Shown here: positions 16,565 to 25,072 of the stretch, piece by piece
Layout: every line of letters begins with the position of its first letter
Position numbering within the stretch: the stretch's first letter is position 1
Assembly: GCF_017311575.1 (NCBI RefSeq)
Contig: NZ_JAFFQY010000061.1
Coordinates: forward strand, 62,001-126,000
Direction: 5' to 3'
Source: Roseococcus thiosulfatophilus
Lineage (GTDB): Bacteria > Pseudomonadota > Alphaproteobacteria > Acetobacterales > Acetobacteraceae
Length of the DNA: 64,000 bases
Translations under genes and position numbers: made by a program
The notes under the pieces: generated by a model
What the model was told of the DNA's origin: nothing
What the model saw: only the letters and a program-made list of their open reading frames with translations
Database searches by the model: none

Positions 16565-17901
16565 ATGGTCGCGACCCGCGCGCTCGACCTCGTGGAGGGC
16601 GAGGACCCGCTGCCGCCATCCGCCGATGTGGTGGTGGTCGGCGCCGGCATCATCGGCGTCTCCGCCGCCGTCCACCTCGCCAAGGCCGGGCATTCGGTGG
16701 CCCTGCTGGAGAAGGGCGTCGTGGCGGGCGAGCAATCCAGCCGCAACTGGGGCTGGTGCCGCACCATGAACCGCGACGAGCGGGAAATCCCGCTCATGCA
16801 GCACAGCCAGACGCTCTGGGACGCGCTGCCCGGCGAGATCGGCGCGGAGATGGGCTTTCGGCGCAACGGTCTGGTCTATGTCACGAAGGACCCCGCGCAG
16901 CTCGCATCCTGGGAGGCCTGGCTCGACATGGCGCGGCCCTACCAGGTGGGCGCGCGCATGATTGATGCCGAGGAAGCCCGCCGCCTTGCCCCCTGCCCCG
17001 GCGAGGACTGGGTGGGCGGCGTCGTCTCGCCGCGCGATGGGCGGGCCGAGCCGGCCCTGGCCGCCCCGCCCTGGCCCGCGCCGCCCGCGCACGCGGCGCC
17101 ACGCTGCACCAGAACTGCGCGGTGCGGGGCCTGGACACCACGGGCGGGCGCATCAGCGGCGTCTTCACCGAGAAGGGCTTCATCCGCACCCGGGCGGTGG
17201 TGCTGGCGGCGGGCGCCTGGGCGTCCATGTTCCTGCGACGGCATGGCGTGGACATGCCCCAATCCTCGGTCCACTCGACCATCTTCGCCACCACGCCGGG
17301 GCCGCGCGTCAGCGAGGGGCCGATCTACACGCCCGAGGTCATCCTCACGCCGTTGCTCGATGGCGGCTACCTGGTGGCGGCCAAGGCGCGCGGGCGGCTG
17401 GAACTGACGCCGGCCGGCATCCGCTACGCCCGCCAATTCCTGCCCAGCCTGCGCAAGAACTGGAAGCTGGTGGAGCTGCGCTTCGGCCGCTCCTTCTTCG
17501 AGGGGCCGGATGCCTGGCATGGCAAATGGTCCTTCGACCAACCCACCGTCTTCCAGCGGATGCGCGTGCTGGAGGCCAAGCCCAAGGCGAGCATCGTCCA
17601 GCCGGCGCTGGACGCCATCGCCGCCGCCCTCCCGCAACTGGCCGAACTGAAACCCGCGCGGCTCTGGGCGGGCTGGATCGATTCGACGCCCGATGCGGTG
17701 CCCGTCATCTCGCCCGTGGCAACGCTGCCGGGGCTGGTCGTGGCGGCGGGGTTCAGCGGGCATGGCTTCGGCATCGGGCCGGGTGCGGGGCGGCTGGCCG
17801 CGGACCTCGCCACGGGCGCGCCGCCCGTGGTGGACCCGGCGGCCTTCGCGCTGTCGCGCTTCCATGATGGGTCGAAGTTGAGGGCGCCGGCGGGGATCTA
17901 G
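16565..17901 (+). pseudogene. FAD-dependent oxidoreductase (DAO family), frameshifted
   Basis: Two abutting frames together give a roughly 445-residue DadA/glycine-oxidase-like enzyme. The first has the FAD site VVVVGAGIIGVSAAVHLAKAG and the QSSRNWGWCRT covalent-FAD-like block. The second resumes at GATLHQNCAVRGLD and runs to the C-terminal GHGFGIGPGAGRLAADL. The shift falls at 17068/17069: restoring one G would change APPWPAPP to APALARAA and rejoin the frames. Either one base is missing in the assembly or the gene is freshly inactivated. It ends inside the first base of a tandem hairpin repeat. Confidence 0.85.
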
Positions 17902-18006
17902 CGTCTGATCGTCTTTGGCGGAATCGCCAAAGGCGTGAATCAGCCGCGCGGCAAAGCGTCTGATCGTCTTTGGCGAAATCGCCAAAGGCGTGAATCAGCC
18001 GCTCAA
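17901..18006 (+). repeat. Tandem pair of dispersed TGA-bulge hairpins, copies 2a and 2b
   Basis: Two near-identical units with 55-base period (17901-17947 and 17956-18002). In each, GCGtCTGAT pairs with ATCAGcCGC with one mismatch, an inner TTTGGCG pairs with CGCCAAA around a 4-base loop, and TGA is unpaired in the 3' arm. Unit 2a begins at the G of the upstream TAG stop. Tails are GCGGCAAAG and GCTCAACAAAG. Lies between a + gene and a convergent - gene. Confidence 0.85.
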
Positions 18007-18012
18007 CAAAGC

Positions 18013-18294
18013 TCAGGCCCGGCGGAACATGCGCCGGATCGGCCGGCTGCGCCTGGCGTACCAGGCGAGCGCCCGGCGCTCGCGCTCCTCGATGGCGGGG
18101 ATGGCCTGGGGCCAGCGGGTACGGATCTTGTCCACGCCCCGCGCCGCCCAGACATACTGGTCGCGCAGCATCCACACGGCGAGGGCCAGGAAGATCCAGC
18201 CCGGCATGATGGGCAGGATCAGCCCGATCACGCCCAGGAACAGGGCGCCGAAGCCCAGCAGCTTGCGGGTCAGGGAAGGGCGAAGCACGACCAT
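18013..18294 (-). CDS. Small inner-membrane protein, PGPGW/YbaN-like
   Basis: A 93-residue protein with a hydrophobic hairpin at about residues 11-38 containing LPIMPGWIFLALAVW, the hallmark of the PGPGW transmembrane family. A basic cytoplasmic tail rich in Arg follows (ARRSRPIRRMFRRA). ATG 18294 gives the compact form; longer upstream reading is unsupported. Function unknown. Confidence 0.75.
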   Translation of the reverse strand: MVVLRPSLTRKLLGFGALFLGVIGLILPIMPGWIFLALAVWMLRDQYVWAARGVDKIRTRWPQAIPAIEERERRALAWYARRSRPIRRMFRRA

Positions 18295-18488
18295 GGCGGC
18301 AGAGGTGGCCCCTGCCCCTCCCCCCTTCAAGCGAGGCGCCGCCTGGAATGCGGCGGCTTTGGCCAGTTCCATGCGCATCTGGCGCTTTTGCCGGCAGCGT
18401 CTCCGTGCAGCCGGCCACAGCTTCGCAACGGGGCATTGCAGCGCGCCCATCGCCCGGCTTCCATGCGCCGTCGCCCATCGAGGACCCC

Positions 18489-19928
18489 ATGCCCGCACCG
18501 CGAAACCTCGCCGAACTGGAAGCCGATGTGGCGCGGGACCTGGAGCTGACGGCCCACCCCCGCGCGCCCTGGCTCGTGCCGCGCCAGGTGGGGGGCCAGG
18601 ACATCCTGGACGTGCTGATCATCGGCGGCGGGCAATGCGGGCTGGCGGTGGCCCATGCGCTGCGGCGCGACAAGGTCGAGAACATCCTGGTGGTGGACCG
18701 CGCCGGCTATGGCCAGGAAGGCCCCTGGGTCACCTATGCGCGGATGCGCGCCCTGCGCAGCCTGAAGGATCAGACGGGGCCGGACCTCAAGCTGCCCTCC
18801 CTCACCTACCAGGCCTGGCACGAGGCGAGCTTCGGCCGCGACGACTGGGACCGCATGCGCTGGATCCCGAAGGAATTCTGGAACGACTACCTGCTGTGGT
18901 TCCGCCGCGTCACCGGCATTCCCGTCCGCAACGGCGTCGAGGCCGGCCCCATCCGCCCCATCCGCACCGATTGCGGCCTGCCGGCGCTGGAGGTCGCCAC
19001 CAGCGCGGGGGTGATGCGCGCCCGCAAGGTGGTGCTGGCCACGGGGCAGGAGGGTGTCGGTGGCTGGTGGATGCCGCCGCAGATCGAGGCCCTGCCCCGC
19101 CCCTTCCGCGCCCACACCAATGAGATGATCGACTTCGCCGCCCTCCGCGGGAAGGTCGTGGCCGTGCTGGGCGCCGGCGCCAGCGCCTTCGACAACGCCG
19201 CCGTGGCGCTGGAACAGGGCGCGGCCGAGGTTCACCTCTTCTGCCGCCGCGCCGAGCCCATGGTGGTGCAGCCCTATCGCTGGCTCACCTTCGCGGGCTT
19301 CCTGCGCCACATGGGTGAGATGCCCGATGAATGGCGCTGGCGCTTCATGTCCTACATCCTGGGCCTGCGCGAGGGCTTCGCCCAGGACCACTACGACCGG
19401 GTGATGAAGCACACCAATTTCCACATGCATGTGGGACGGGACTGGACCGCCGCCGCCATCCGCGACGGGCGCGTGGCGCTGGACACGCCCACCGGCCCCT
19501 TCACGGCCGACTTCCTCATCACCGGCACGGGCACGCGGATGGACCCGGGCCTCTGCCCCGAACTGGTCCATTGCGCGGACAACATCGCCCTCTGGGCCGA
19601 CCGCTACTCGCCCCCGCCCGAGGAAGCCAATCCGCGCCTCGGCCAATTCCCCTACCTGAACGCGGACAGCGCCTTCCTCGAACGCCGCCCCGGCGAGACG
19701 CCCTGGATCGCGGACATCCACCTCTTCGGCATCGGCACGACGATGAGCTTCGGCCCGGCCGGCAGCTCCATCAACGCCATGTCCATCTCGGCGCCCCGCG
19801 TGGCGGCCGGCGTCACGCGCGGCCTGTTCCAGGCCGACCTGCCGCGCCTCTATGCCGACCTGCGCGCCTATGAGCAGAAGCAGGTGGAGCTGGACCCCGC
19901 CCGCCTGGTGCGCCACGCCGCGGAGTAG
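18489..19928 (+). CDS. Flavin-containing monooxygenase-like NAD(P)/FAD oxidoreductase
   Basis: A 479-residue two-dinucleotide-domain flavoprotein. FAD site LIIGGGQCGLAVAHAL is near residue 43, and a second site VVAVLGAGASAFDNAAVALEQGA binds NAD(P). Other blocks are GPWVTYARMRALRSLKD, LATGQEGVGGWWMP and GTGTRMDPGLCPEL. It resembles flavoprotein monooxygenases acting on ketones or amines, but the classical FxGxxxHxxx[YF] motif is not evident. Followed 52 bases later by an SBP gene, suggesting uptake and oxidation of one solute. Confidence 0.85.
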   Translation: MPAPRNLAELEADVARDLELTAHPRAPWLVPRQVGGQDILDVLIIGGGQCGLAVAHALRRDKVENILVVDRAGYGQEGPWVTYARMRALRSLKDQTGPDLKLPSLTYQAWHEASFGRDDWDRMRWIPKEFWNDYLLWFRRVTGIPVRNGVEAGPIRPIRTDCGLPALEVATSAGVMRARKVVLATGQEGVGGWWMPPQIEALPRPFRAHTNEMIDFAALRGKVVAVLGAGASAFDNAAVALEQGAAEVHLFCRRAEPMVVQPYRWLTFAGFLRHMGEMPDEWRWRFMSYILGLREGFAQDHYDRVMKHTNFHMHVGRDWTAAAIRDGRVALDTPTGPFTADFLITGTGTRMDPGLCPELVHCADNIALWADRYSPPPEEANPRLGQFPYLNADSAFLERRPGETPWIADIHLFGIGTTMSFGPAGSSINAMSISAPRVAAGVTRGLFQADLPRLYADLRAYEQKQVELDPARLVRHAAE

Positions 19929-19980
19929 CCATCGGCATCCGCCCCGCCTACCCTCCCCGGCAGAGATCGGGAGAGAAACG

Positions 19981-20916
19981 ATGAAACGCTTTTGCGCGCT
20001 GATCCTGGCGCTTGGCCTCGCCCTGCCGGCCGCGGCGCAGGACTATCCCAGCCGCCCCGTGCAGATGATCATCCCCTTCCCCGCCGGCGGGAACACGGAC
20101 CTCATGGCCCGCGCGCTGCAGCAGGAGATGTCCCGCATCCTGGGCGGCACCGTGGTCGCCGTGAACCGTGGCGGCGCCGCCGGCACCATCGGCAACCGCG
20201 AAGTGCATCGCGCGGCCCCCGACGGCCACACCATCGGCCTTTCGCCCAACAACGCGCTGACCACGCAGCCGCACCTCCAGCCCGGCACCTATGCCGTGGA
20301 CCAGTTCCGCTACATCTGCGGCGTCTATGAGAACCCCTATGTCGTGGTCCTCGCCCGCAACGCGCCTTTCCGCGACTTCGCGGGGATGATCGCGCATGCC
20401 CGGACCGGCCCCGAGGCGCTGGTCTATGGCGGGCCGGGCCAGGGCAGCACGCCGCACCTCGTCATGGCGCAGCTTCTGCAACGCGCGGGCGTGACGGGCC
20501 TCTTCGTGCCCTATCAAGGCTCGGGCCCCATGGCCCAGGCCGCGCTGGCCGGTGACATCATGGTCTTCGCCGAGGCCGCCACCATCCCGGCCACCACGGG
20601 CCTCGGCATCCTCGCCGCCATTGACCACCAGCGCATGCCGAGCCTGCCCGACGTGCCCTCGGTGGCGGAACTCGGCCTGCCCATGCGCGGCTCGACCTAT
20701 GGCGGCCTCATCGCCCCGGCCGGGCTGCCCGACGCCATCGCCCAGCGCCTGGAACAGGCCTGCCAGACAGCGGTGAACAGCGAGCCCTTCCAGGCCGCCG
20801 CACGCCGCCTCAACGCCGAACCGGCCTTCACCCCGGGCGCCGCCTTCCGCACCCGCCTCACGGAAGAAAGCCAGGCCAACCAGGAACTGATGCGGACGCT
20901 CGGCATCGGGCGATAG
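19981..20916 (+). CDS. Tripartite tricarboxylate transporter substrate-binding protein
   Basis: A 311-residue SBP with a Sec-type signal (MKRFCALILALGLALPAAAQ) and an SD GGGAGAG 6 bases before ATG. Family blocks PFPAGGNTDLMARAL, NRGGAAGTIG, HRAAPDGHTIGL and FVPYQGSGPMAQAAL are present, but it is more divergent than the other five SBPs in the window (GGNTD rather than GG-[AST]-TD). Probably operonic with the upstream monooxygenase. Confidence 0.92.
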   Translation: MKRFCALILALGLALPAAAQDYPSRPVQMIIPFPAGGNTDLMARALQQEMSRILGGTVVAVNRGGAAGTIGNREVHRAAPDGHTIGLSPNNALTTQPHLQPGTYAVDQFRYICGVYENPYVVVLARNAPFRDFAGMIAHARTGPEALVYGGPGQGSTPHLVMAQLLQRAGVTGLFVPYQGSGPMAQAALAGDIMVFAEAATIPATTGLGILAAIDHQRMPSLPDVPSVAELGLPMRGSTYGGLIAPAGLPDAIAQRLEQACQTAVNSEPFQAAARRLNAEPAFTPGAAFRTRLTEESQANQELMRTLGIGR

Positions 20917-20920
20917 GGGG

Positions 20921-21137
20921 CTCCGCGGGAGGGCGCCGCCCTCCCGGACCCTCCCGCCGGGGACTTTGGGTCCCCGGACCCCTTGAGACCTTGGTCGGGT
21001 TTTCGGGGAGGGGCGTCACGGGCGCTCCGGTTGTCACACGCACGCCATGCCCCTCCCCGCAAACCCGACAAACGCATCGGGTCCAGGGGCCCACTGGCCC
21101 CTGGCGGGGGAGTGCGAGGGGGCGGCGCCCCCTCGCA
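20921..21137. repeat. Large imperfect palindrome between convergent genes
   Basis: This 230-base gap is one big inverted repeat. The left arm (20921-21014) and the reverse complement of the right arm (about 21047-21137) share, in order, GGCGCCGCC, CCCGCC, GGG-x-CCC, GTCGGGTTT and CGGGGAGGGGC, with about 30 unpaired bases at the centre. It could be a bidirectional terminator or a REP/MITE-like element. No gene is visible inside. Confidence 0.7.
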
Positions 21138-21146
21138 GGGCGCACC

Positions 21147-21878
21147 CTACCCCCGAAGCAGCGCGGCCAGCTTCGGGTCCAGGTTGACGCTGGCTCTCCG
21201 GTGCGGGGGGGCGAGGCTGCCCTGGGTGGGTTTGGGCAGGTTCAGCGCGACAAGGGCTTCCAGGAACTTCACCCCGCAGGCGATGCCGTCGAGCAGCGGC
21301 ACCGGGGCTTGCGGCTGGAGTTGCGGGCCGAAGCCGGCCAGGGCCGCGCCGCCCATGATGACGGCATCCGCCCCTTCGGCCACGGCGCGCTGGATGCCGC
21401 CCAACACCTGCCGGGCCACGCCGTCCGGGTCACGCAGGCTGTCCTGCGGCGTCACGTCGAGGCCGACGAGGGAGGCGCAGCGCGAGGCCAGGCCATGGGC
21501 CGCGATGCGTTCGCGATAGGTCTCCACGCCGCCGAAGGTGACCAGGCCGAAGCGCGCACCCACCAGGCAGGCGCCAAACAGCGCGGCCTCGGTCATGCCC
21601 ACCACCGGGCAGGGCATGAGCTGGCGCGCGGCCTCGAGCGCAGTGTCGTGGCTGACTGCGAGAAGGACGCCCTCCACCGCGCCCGCGTGCTGGGCCAGCA
21701 GTTCGAGCAGCGCGTGGCCCGCGATGATGTTCTCGGCGCGGGTGGAGATGACCTCGGGGCCGAAGCGCGGCGTGGCGGGAATGACCTCGGTGCCGGGCGC
21801 GGCGGCGGCGCGCGCGGCGTCCGCGCAGCGCCGCGTGATGGCCTCGGTGGTGTTGGCGTTGGCGATGAGCAGGCGCAT
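21147..21878 (-). CDS. Asp/Glu/hydantoin racemase superfamily protein lacking the usual cysteines
   Basis: A 243-residue protein of the racemase/decarboxylase superfamily. MRLLIANANTTEAIT, ENIIAGHALLELL, PVVGMTEAALF and LLDGIACGVKFLEAL match. The first catalytic Cys site reads LLAVSHDTALEAAR (residues 72-85) and the second reads IMGGAALAGF, so both expected cysteines are replaced. Cys18, Cys90 and Cys104 are at other positions. It may be an isomerase with changed chemistry or a non-catalytic member. Divergent from an M20 peptidase only 27 bases away. Confidence 0.8.
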   Translation of the reverse strand: MRLLIANANTTEAITRRCADAARAAAAPGTEVIPATPRFGPEVISTRAENIIAGHALLELLAQHAGAVEGVLLAVSHDTALEAARQLMPCPVVGMTEAALFGACLVGARFGLVTFGGVETYRERIAAHGLASRCASLVGLDVTPQDSLRDPDGVARQVLGGIQRAVAEGADAVIMGGAALAGFGPQLQPQAPVPLLDGIACGVKFLEALVALNLPKPTQGSLAPPHRRASVNLDPKLAALLRG

Positions 21879-21905
21879 GATTTTCCCATCCAAGAGGGAA
21901 TCACC

Positions 21906-23036
21906 ATGGAAGCCAAGCTCGACCTGCCCTTCGACGCGGACAAGATGCTCGCCGGCCTGCGGCGCTGGGTGGAGTGCGAAAGCCCCACCCATGACGCCGC
22001 GGCGGTGAACCGCATGATGGCAATGGCGGGCCGCCACCTGGCACTGATGGGCGCGACCGTCGAGACCATCCCGGGCCGGAAGGGGTTTGGCGACTGCGTC
22101 CGCGCCCGCTTCCCGCATGAGAGCCGGGAGAAGGGCATCCTGGTGCTGGCGCATCTCGACACGGTGCATCCCGTGGGCACGCTGGCCGAGGGCCTGCCCT
22201 TCAAGCGCGTGGGCGACAAGGCCTATGGGCCGGGCATCCAGGACATGAAGGGCGGCACCTACCTGGCGGTGGAGGCCATCGGCCAGCTCATCAAGGCCGG
22301 CATCCCGACCTCCAAGCCCGTGACGGTGCTGCTGACCAGCGACGAGGAGGTGGGCAGCCCCTCCACCCGCGACCTGATCGAGGCCGAGGCCGCGCGCCAC
22401 AGCGTCGTGCTGGTGCCGGAGCCCGCGCGGCCCAATGGCGGCGTGGTCTCCGGCCGCTACGCCATCGCGCGCTTCAACCTCCGCACCACCGGCCGGCCGA
22501 GCCACGCCGGCGCACGGCTGGGCGAAGGCCGCAGCGCCATCCGCGAGATGTGCAAGCAGGTCATCGCCATCGAGGAGATGACGACGGACGCCTGCACCTT
22601 CTCGGTCGGCGTGATCCATGGCGGGCAATGGGTGAACTGCGTGGCCACCTATTGCGACGCCGAGGCGCTCTCCATGGCCAAGCGCCAGGAGGACCTGGAC
22701 GCGGCGGTGCAGCGGATGCTGTCGCTGAAGCCCTCCGGCAATGACGTGCAGCTTGAGGTCACGCGCGGCGTGACGCGCCCGGTCTGGGAGCCGGACGACA
22801 AGGTGCTGGCCCTGCACGCCAAGGCGGAGACGCTGGCCAAGCGGCTTGGCTTCGACCTGCCGCATGAAAGCTCGGGCGGCGGGTCGGACGGCAATTTCAC
22901 CGGGGCCATGGGCATTCCCACGCTGGACGGCCTCGGCATTGTCGGCGCGTTGGCGCACACCCTGCAGGAGCATGTCCAGGTCAGTTCCATGGTGCCGCGC
23001 GCCAAGCTCTTCGCCGGGCTGCTGCAGGACGTCTGA
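21906..23036 (+). CDS. M20 family metallopeptidase, glutamate carboxypeptidase-like
   Basis: A 376-residue zinc hydrolase like carboxypeptidase G2. Metal-binding blocks: LAHLDTVHP (His83), GPGIQDMKGG (Asp113), TSDEEVGS (Glu147 base, Glu148 ligand) and a C-terminal ALAHTLQEHV region. SGRYAIARFNLRTTGRPSHAG marks the dimerisation domain. No signal peptide is visible, so it is probably cytoplasmic, cleaving an N-acyl amino acid or dipeptide. Divergent to the racemase-like gene. Confidence 0.92.
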   Translation: MEAKLDLPFDADKMLAGLRRWVECESPTHDAAAVNRMMAMAGRHLALMGATVETIPGRKGFGDCVRARFPHESREKGILVLAHLDTVHPVGTLAEGLPFKRVGDKAYGPGIQDMKGGTYLAVEAIGQLIKAGIPTSKPVTVLLTSDEEVGSPSTRDLIEAEAARHSVVLVPEPARPNGGVVSGRYAIARFNLRTTGRPSHAGARLGEGRSAIREMCKQVIAIEEMTTDACTFSVGVIHGGQWVNCVATYCDAEALSMAKRQEDLDAAVQRMLSLKPSGNDVQLEVTRGVTRPVWEPDDKVLALHAKAETLAKRLGFDLPHESSGGGSDGNFTGAMGIPTLDGLGIVGALAHTLQEHVQVSSMVPRAKLFAGLLQDV

Positions 23037-23143
23037 ATTTTGAGATGTCTTGCTCGCATTTTTTGTCGAGATGAATGTTTATTTTGATGCAGTTGGGGGA
23101 GGGCGCGTTTACCTTAGGCGTGTCCTCTCCTGTGGAAACGGAT

Positions 23144-23458
23144 ATGCGCCTTCCCCTCGCCCTCCTGGCCTCCATCCTCCTCACCGGTCCTGCCTTGGCC
23201 CAGAGCGGTTTTTCCTCGGGTGGCGTGGCCAATTCGCGCGCCGCCGCCCAGCGCCAGATTCCCGGCGAAGCGCTGAACGCCCGCCCCGAACTGGCGCCAC
23301 GCGCGGGCACCACCGCGGCGGACCGGCTGACGCGGCAGCAGATCCAGCAGCGCCAGGGCCAGGGCTTCAGCAGCTCCGGCCTCGCCCGCAACGCGGCCCC
23401 GCCGCCGCCCAGCGCGTTGACCCATGTGCCCGGCGGGAGCACGCCGCCCCGGCGCTGA
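23144..23458 (+). CDS. Small secreted protein of unknown function
   Basis: A 104-residue protein beginning MRLPLALLASILLTGPALAQ, a clear Sec signal peptide. The mature part is Ala, Arg, Gln and Pro rich, with two similar short motifs, SGFSSGGVANSRAA after the cleavage site and QGFSSSGLARNAA later. The upstream 107 bases are the most A/T-rich stretch of the region, suggesting its own promoter. No family recognised. Confidence 0.6.
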   Translation: MRLPLALLASILLTGPALAQSGFSSGGVANSRAAAQRQIPGEALNARPELAPRAGTTAADRLTRQQIQQRQGQGFSSSGLARNAAPPPPSALTHVPGGSTPPRR

Positions 23459-23517
23459 TTGACGCGCGGGACGATTGCCCGCACCGATAGGGCCCCCCCA
23501 ACCACACAAGGGTCCCG

Positions 23518-24972
23518 ATGCCGCAAATCGCCGCCGCCCGCCTCTGGTTCGAGGGGAACAGCTTCTCCCCCATCCCCACCGGGCTCTCAGCCTTCCAGGG
23601 GCGCGAATGGGTGGCGGGAGACGAGGCGTTGCAGCGCTATCGCGGCACCGCGACCGAGATCGGCGCGCTGGACGCCTTCGTCGCCGCCCGCCCGCATTGG
23701 GACCTGACGCTGCTGCGCTGCGCCTCGGCCCAGCCCGGCGGGCCCATGACGCAGGAGGCCTTCGACACCTGGCTGGACGAGGTGGAACGGCCCCTCGCGC
23801 GCGGTACCTTCGACGGCGTCTATCTCTCCCTGCACGGCGCCTGCGTGACCGAGCAGGACCCGGAGGCGGACCTCACCATCCTGCGCCGCATCCGCGCGGC
23901 CATCGGGCCGCACGCCCGGCTGACGGCCAGCTTCGACTTCCACGGCAATGCCTCGCCCCGCATGGTGGGGTTGCTGGATGGCGCCTCCGTTTACCGCACC
24001 TATCCCCACATTGACATGGACCGGGCCGCGAACCGCGCGTTGACCATGCTGGAGCGCGCGCTGGATGGCGAGACCTTCCACGGCGCCCTGGTGAAGCGAC
24101 CCATGGTGCTGCACAGCTTCCACATGCGTCACGAGGCCGGCCCCATGGCCGAGGTCTGGGCGGAGGCCGCGGCGGCCGAGGGCGGCGCGATCCAGGACGC
24201 CTCGCTCTTCGGCGGCTTCGCCTGGGGCGACAGCCCCTGGGCTGGCCCCTCGGCCATGGTCTGGGCGCGCGAGCATGGCGCCGCACGGGCGCTGGCCCGG
24301 GACCTGGCGGATGCCATCGCCGCGCGCCAGGCCCGCTTCGCGGTCAGCCTTCCCTCCCCCGAGGCGGCGCTGCGCCAGGCGCTGGCCGCGCCGCCCGGCC
24401 TGGTCGCGCTGCTGGACCCGGCGGACAACCCGCTCTCCGGCGGCGTGGCGGACACGCCGGGCCTGCTGCGGACCCTGGTCGAGGCGGAGCCGGCAGTCGA
24501 GACGGTGTTCTGCTTCCTGCATGACCCCGGGGCCGTGCGCGCGGCGCAGGTAGCCGGGCGGGGCGGCGCCTTCGCGCGGCCGCTGGGCGGGCAGACCACG
24601 GCGGAATTCGGCCCGCCCGTGCCCTTCGAGGGGGTGGTGGAGACGCTGACGGCGGGGCAATTCCTCAACACCGGCCCCATGGAACATGGCGCCCCGGTGG
24701 ATTTCGGCCCGACGGCCGTGGTCCGGCGCGGCCATCTGCGGGTGGTGCTCACCACGCGCAAGGAAGCGGTGGTGGACCCTGCCTTCTTCGCCCTGCACGG
24801 CATCGCGCTTGAGGGGGTGCGGCTGCTGGCCAACAAGGCCAAGAACCACTTCCGCGCGGCCTTCGCCGGGCGGTGCAGCGCCATCATCGAGTGCGACGCG
24901 CCGGGGCCCGCGGCGCTCGACCTGGCACGCCTGCCCTTCCGGCATGTGCCGGAAGGGTGGCGCCAGGCTTAG
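23518..24972 (+). CDS. M81 family metallopeptidase (MlrC/microcystinase C-like)
   Basis: A 484-residue protein of the MlrC family. N-terminal ARLWFEGNSFSPIPTGLSAF, LSLHGACVTE, SFDFHGNASPRM, and YPHIDMDRAANRAL correspond to the DUF1485 domain with its metal-binding His/Asp residues. The C-terminal LLDPADNPLSGGVADTPGLLRTLVE and ANKAKNHFRAAFAG are also typical. Homologues are widespread in soil proteobacteria next to transporters, acting on unknown peptides. Its TAG stop is the start of a hairpin. Confidence 0.93.
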   Translation: MPQIAAARLWFEGNSFSPIPTGLSAFQGREWVAGDEALQRYRGTATEIGALDAFVAARPHWDLTLLRCASAQPGGPMTQEAFDTWLDEVERPLARGTFDGVYLSLHGACVTEQDPEADLTILRRIRAAIGPHARLTASFDFHGNASPRMVGLLDGASVYRTYPHIDMDRAANRALTMLERALDGETFHGALVKRPMVLHSFHMRHEAGPMAEVWAEAAAAEGGAIQDASLFGGFAWGDSPWAGPSAMVWAREHGAARALARDLADAIAARQARFAVSLPSPEAALRQALAAPPGLVALLDPADNPLSGGVADTPGLLRTLVEAEPAVETVFCFLHDPGAVRAAQVAGRGGAFARPLGGQTTAEFGPPVPFEGVVETLTAGQFLNTGPMEHGAPVDFGPTAVVRRGHLRVVLTTRKEAVVDPAFFALHGIALEGVRLLANKAKNHFRAAFAGRCSAIIECDAPGPAALDLARLPFRHVPEGWRQA

Positions 24973-25027
24973 AGCGGGATGCGTTGAGGTGGAATCACCG
25001 AGAACGCTGAATCCCGCTCTCAACAAA
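24971..25027 (+). repeat. Dispersed TGA-bulge hairpin, copy 3
   Basis: AGAGCGGGAT (24971-24980) pairs perfectly with ATCCCGCTCT (25011-25020). Inside are GCGTT/AACGC and GGTG-GAAT-CACC. CTGA is unpaired just 5' of the right arm, and the tail reads CAACAAAG as in copy 2b. The left arm includes the AG of the upstream TAG stop. Confidence 0.75.
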
Positions 25028-25030
25028 GGT

Positions 25031-25072
25031 TAGAGCAGGCGGCGTGAACGCATGTGAACGTAGCCTGCTCTA
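25031..25072. repeat. Perfect 10-bp inverted repeat with GTGAACG direct repeats in the loop
   Basis: TAGAGCAGGC (25031-25040) and GCCTGCTCTA (25063-25072) are exact complements. The 22-base loop holds GTGAACG twice, 10 bases apart. The right arm contains the TAG stop of the gene on the other strand. Distinct in sequence from the TGA-bulge family but directly adjacent to a copy of it. Possibly a bidirectional terminator. Confidence 0.7.

Noticed and set aside
17901-18006. CRISPR-like direct repeats
   Set aside because: Only two units, each a hairpin of the dispersed family, with no unique spacers and no cas genes.
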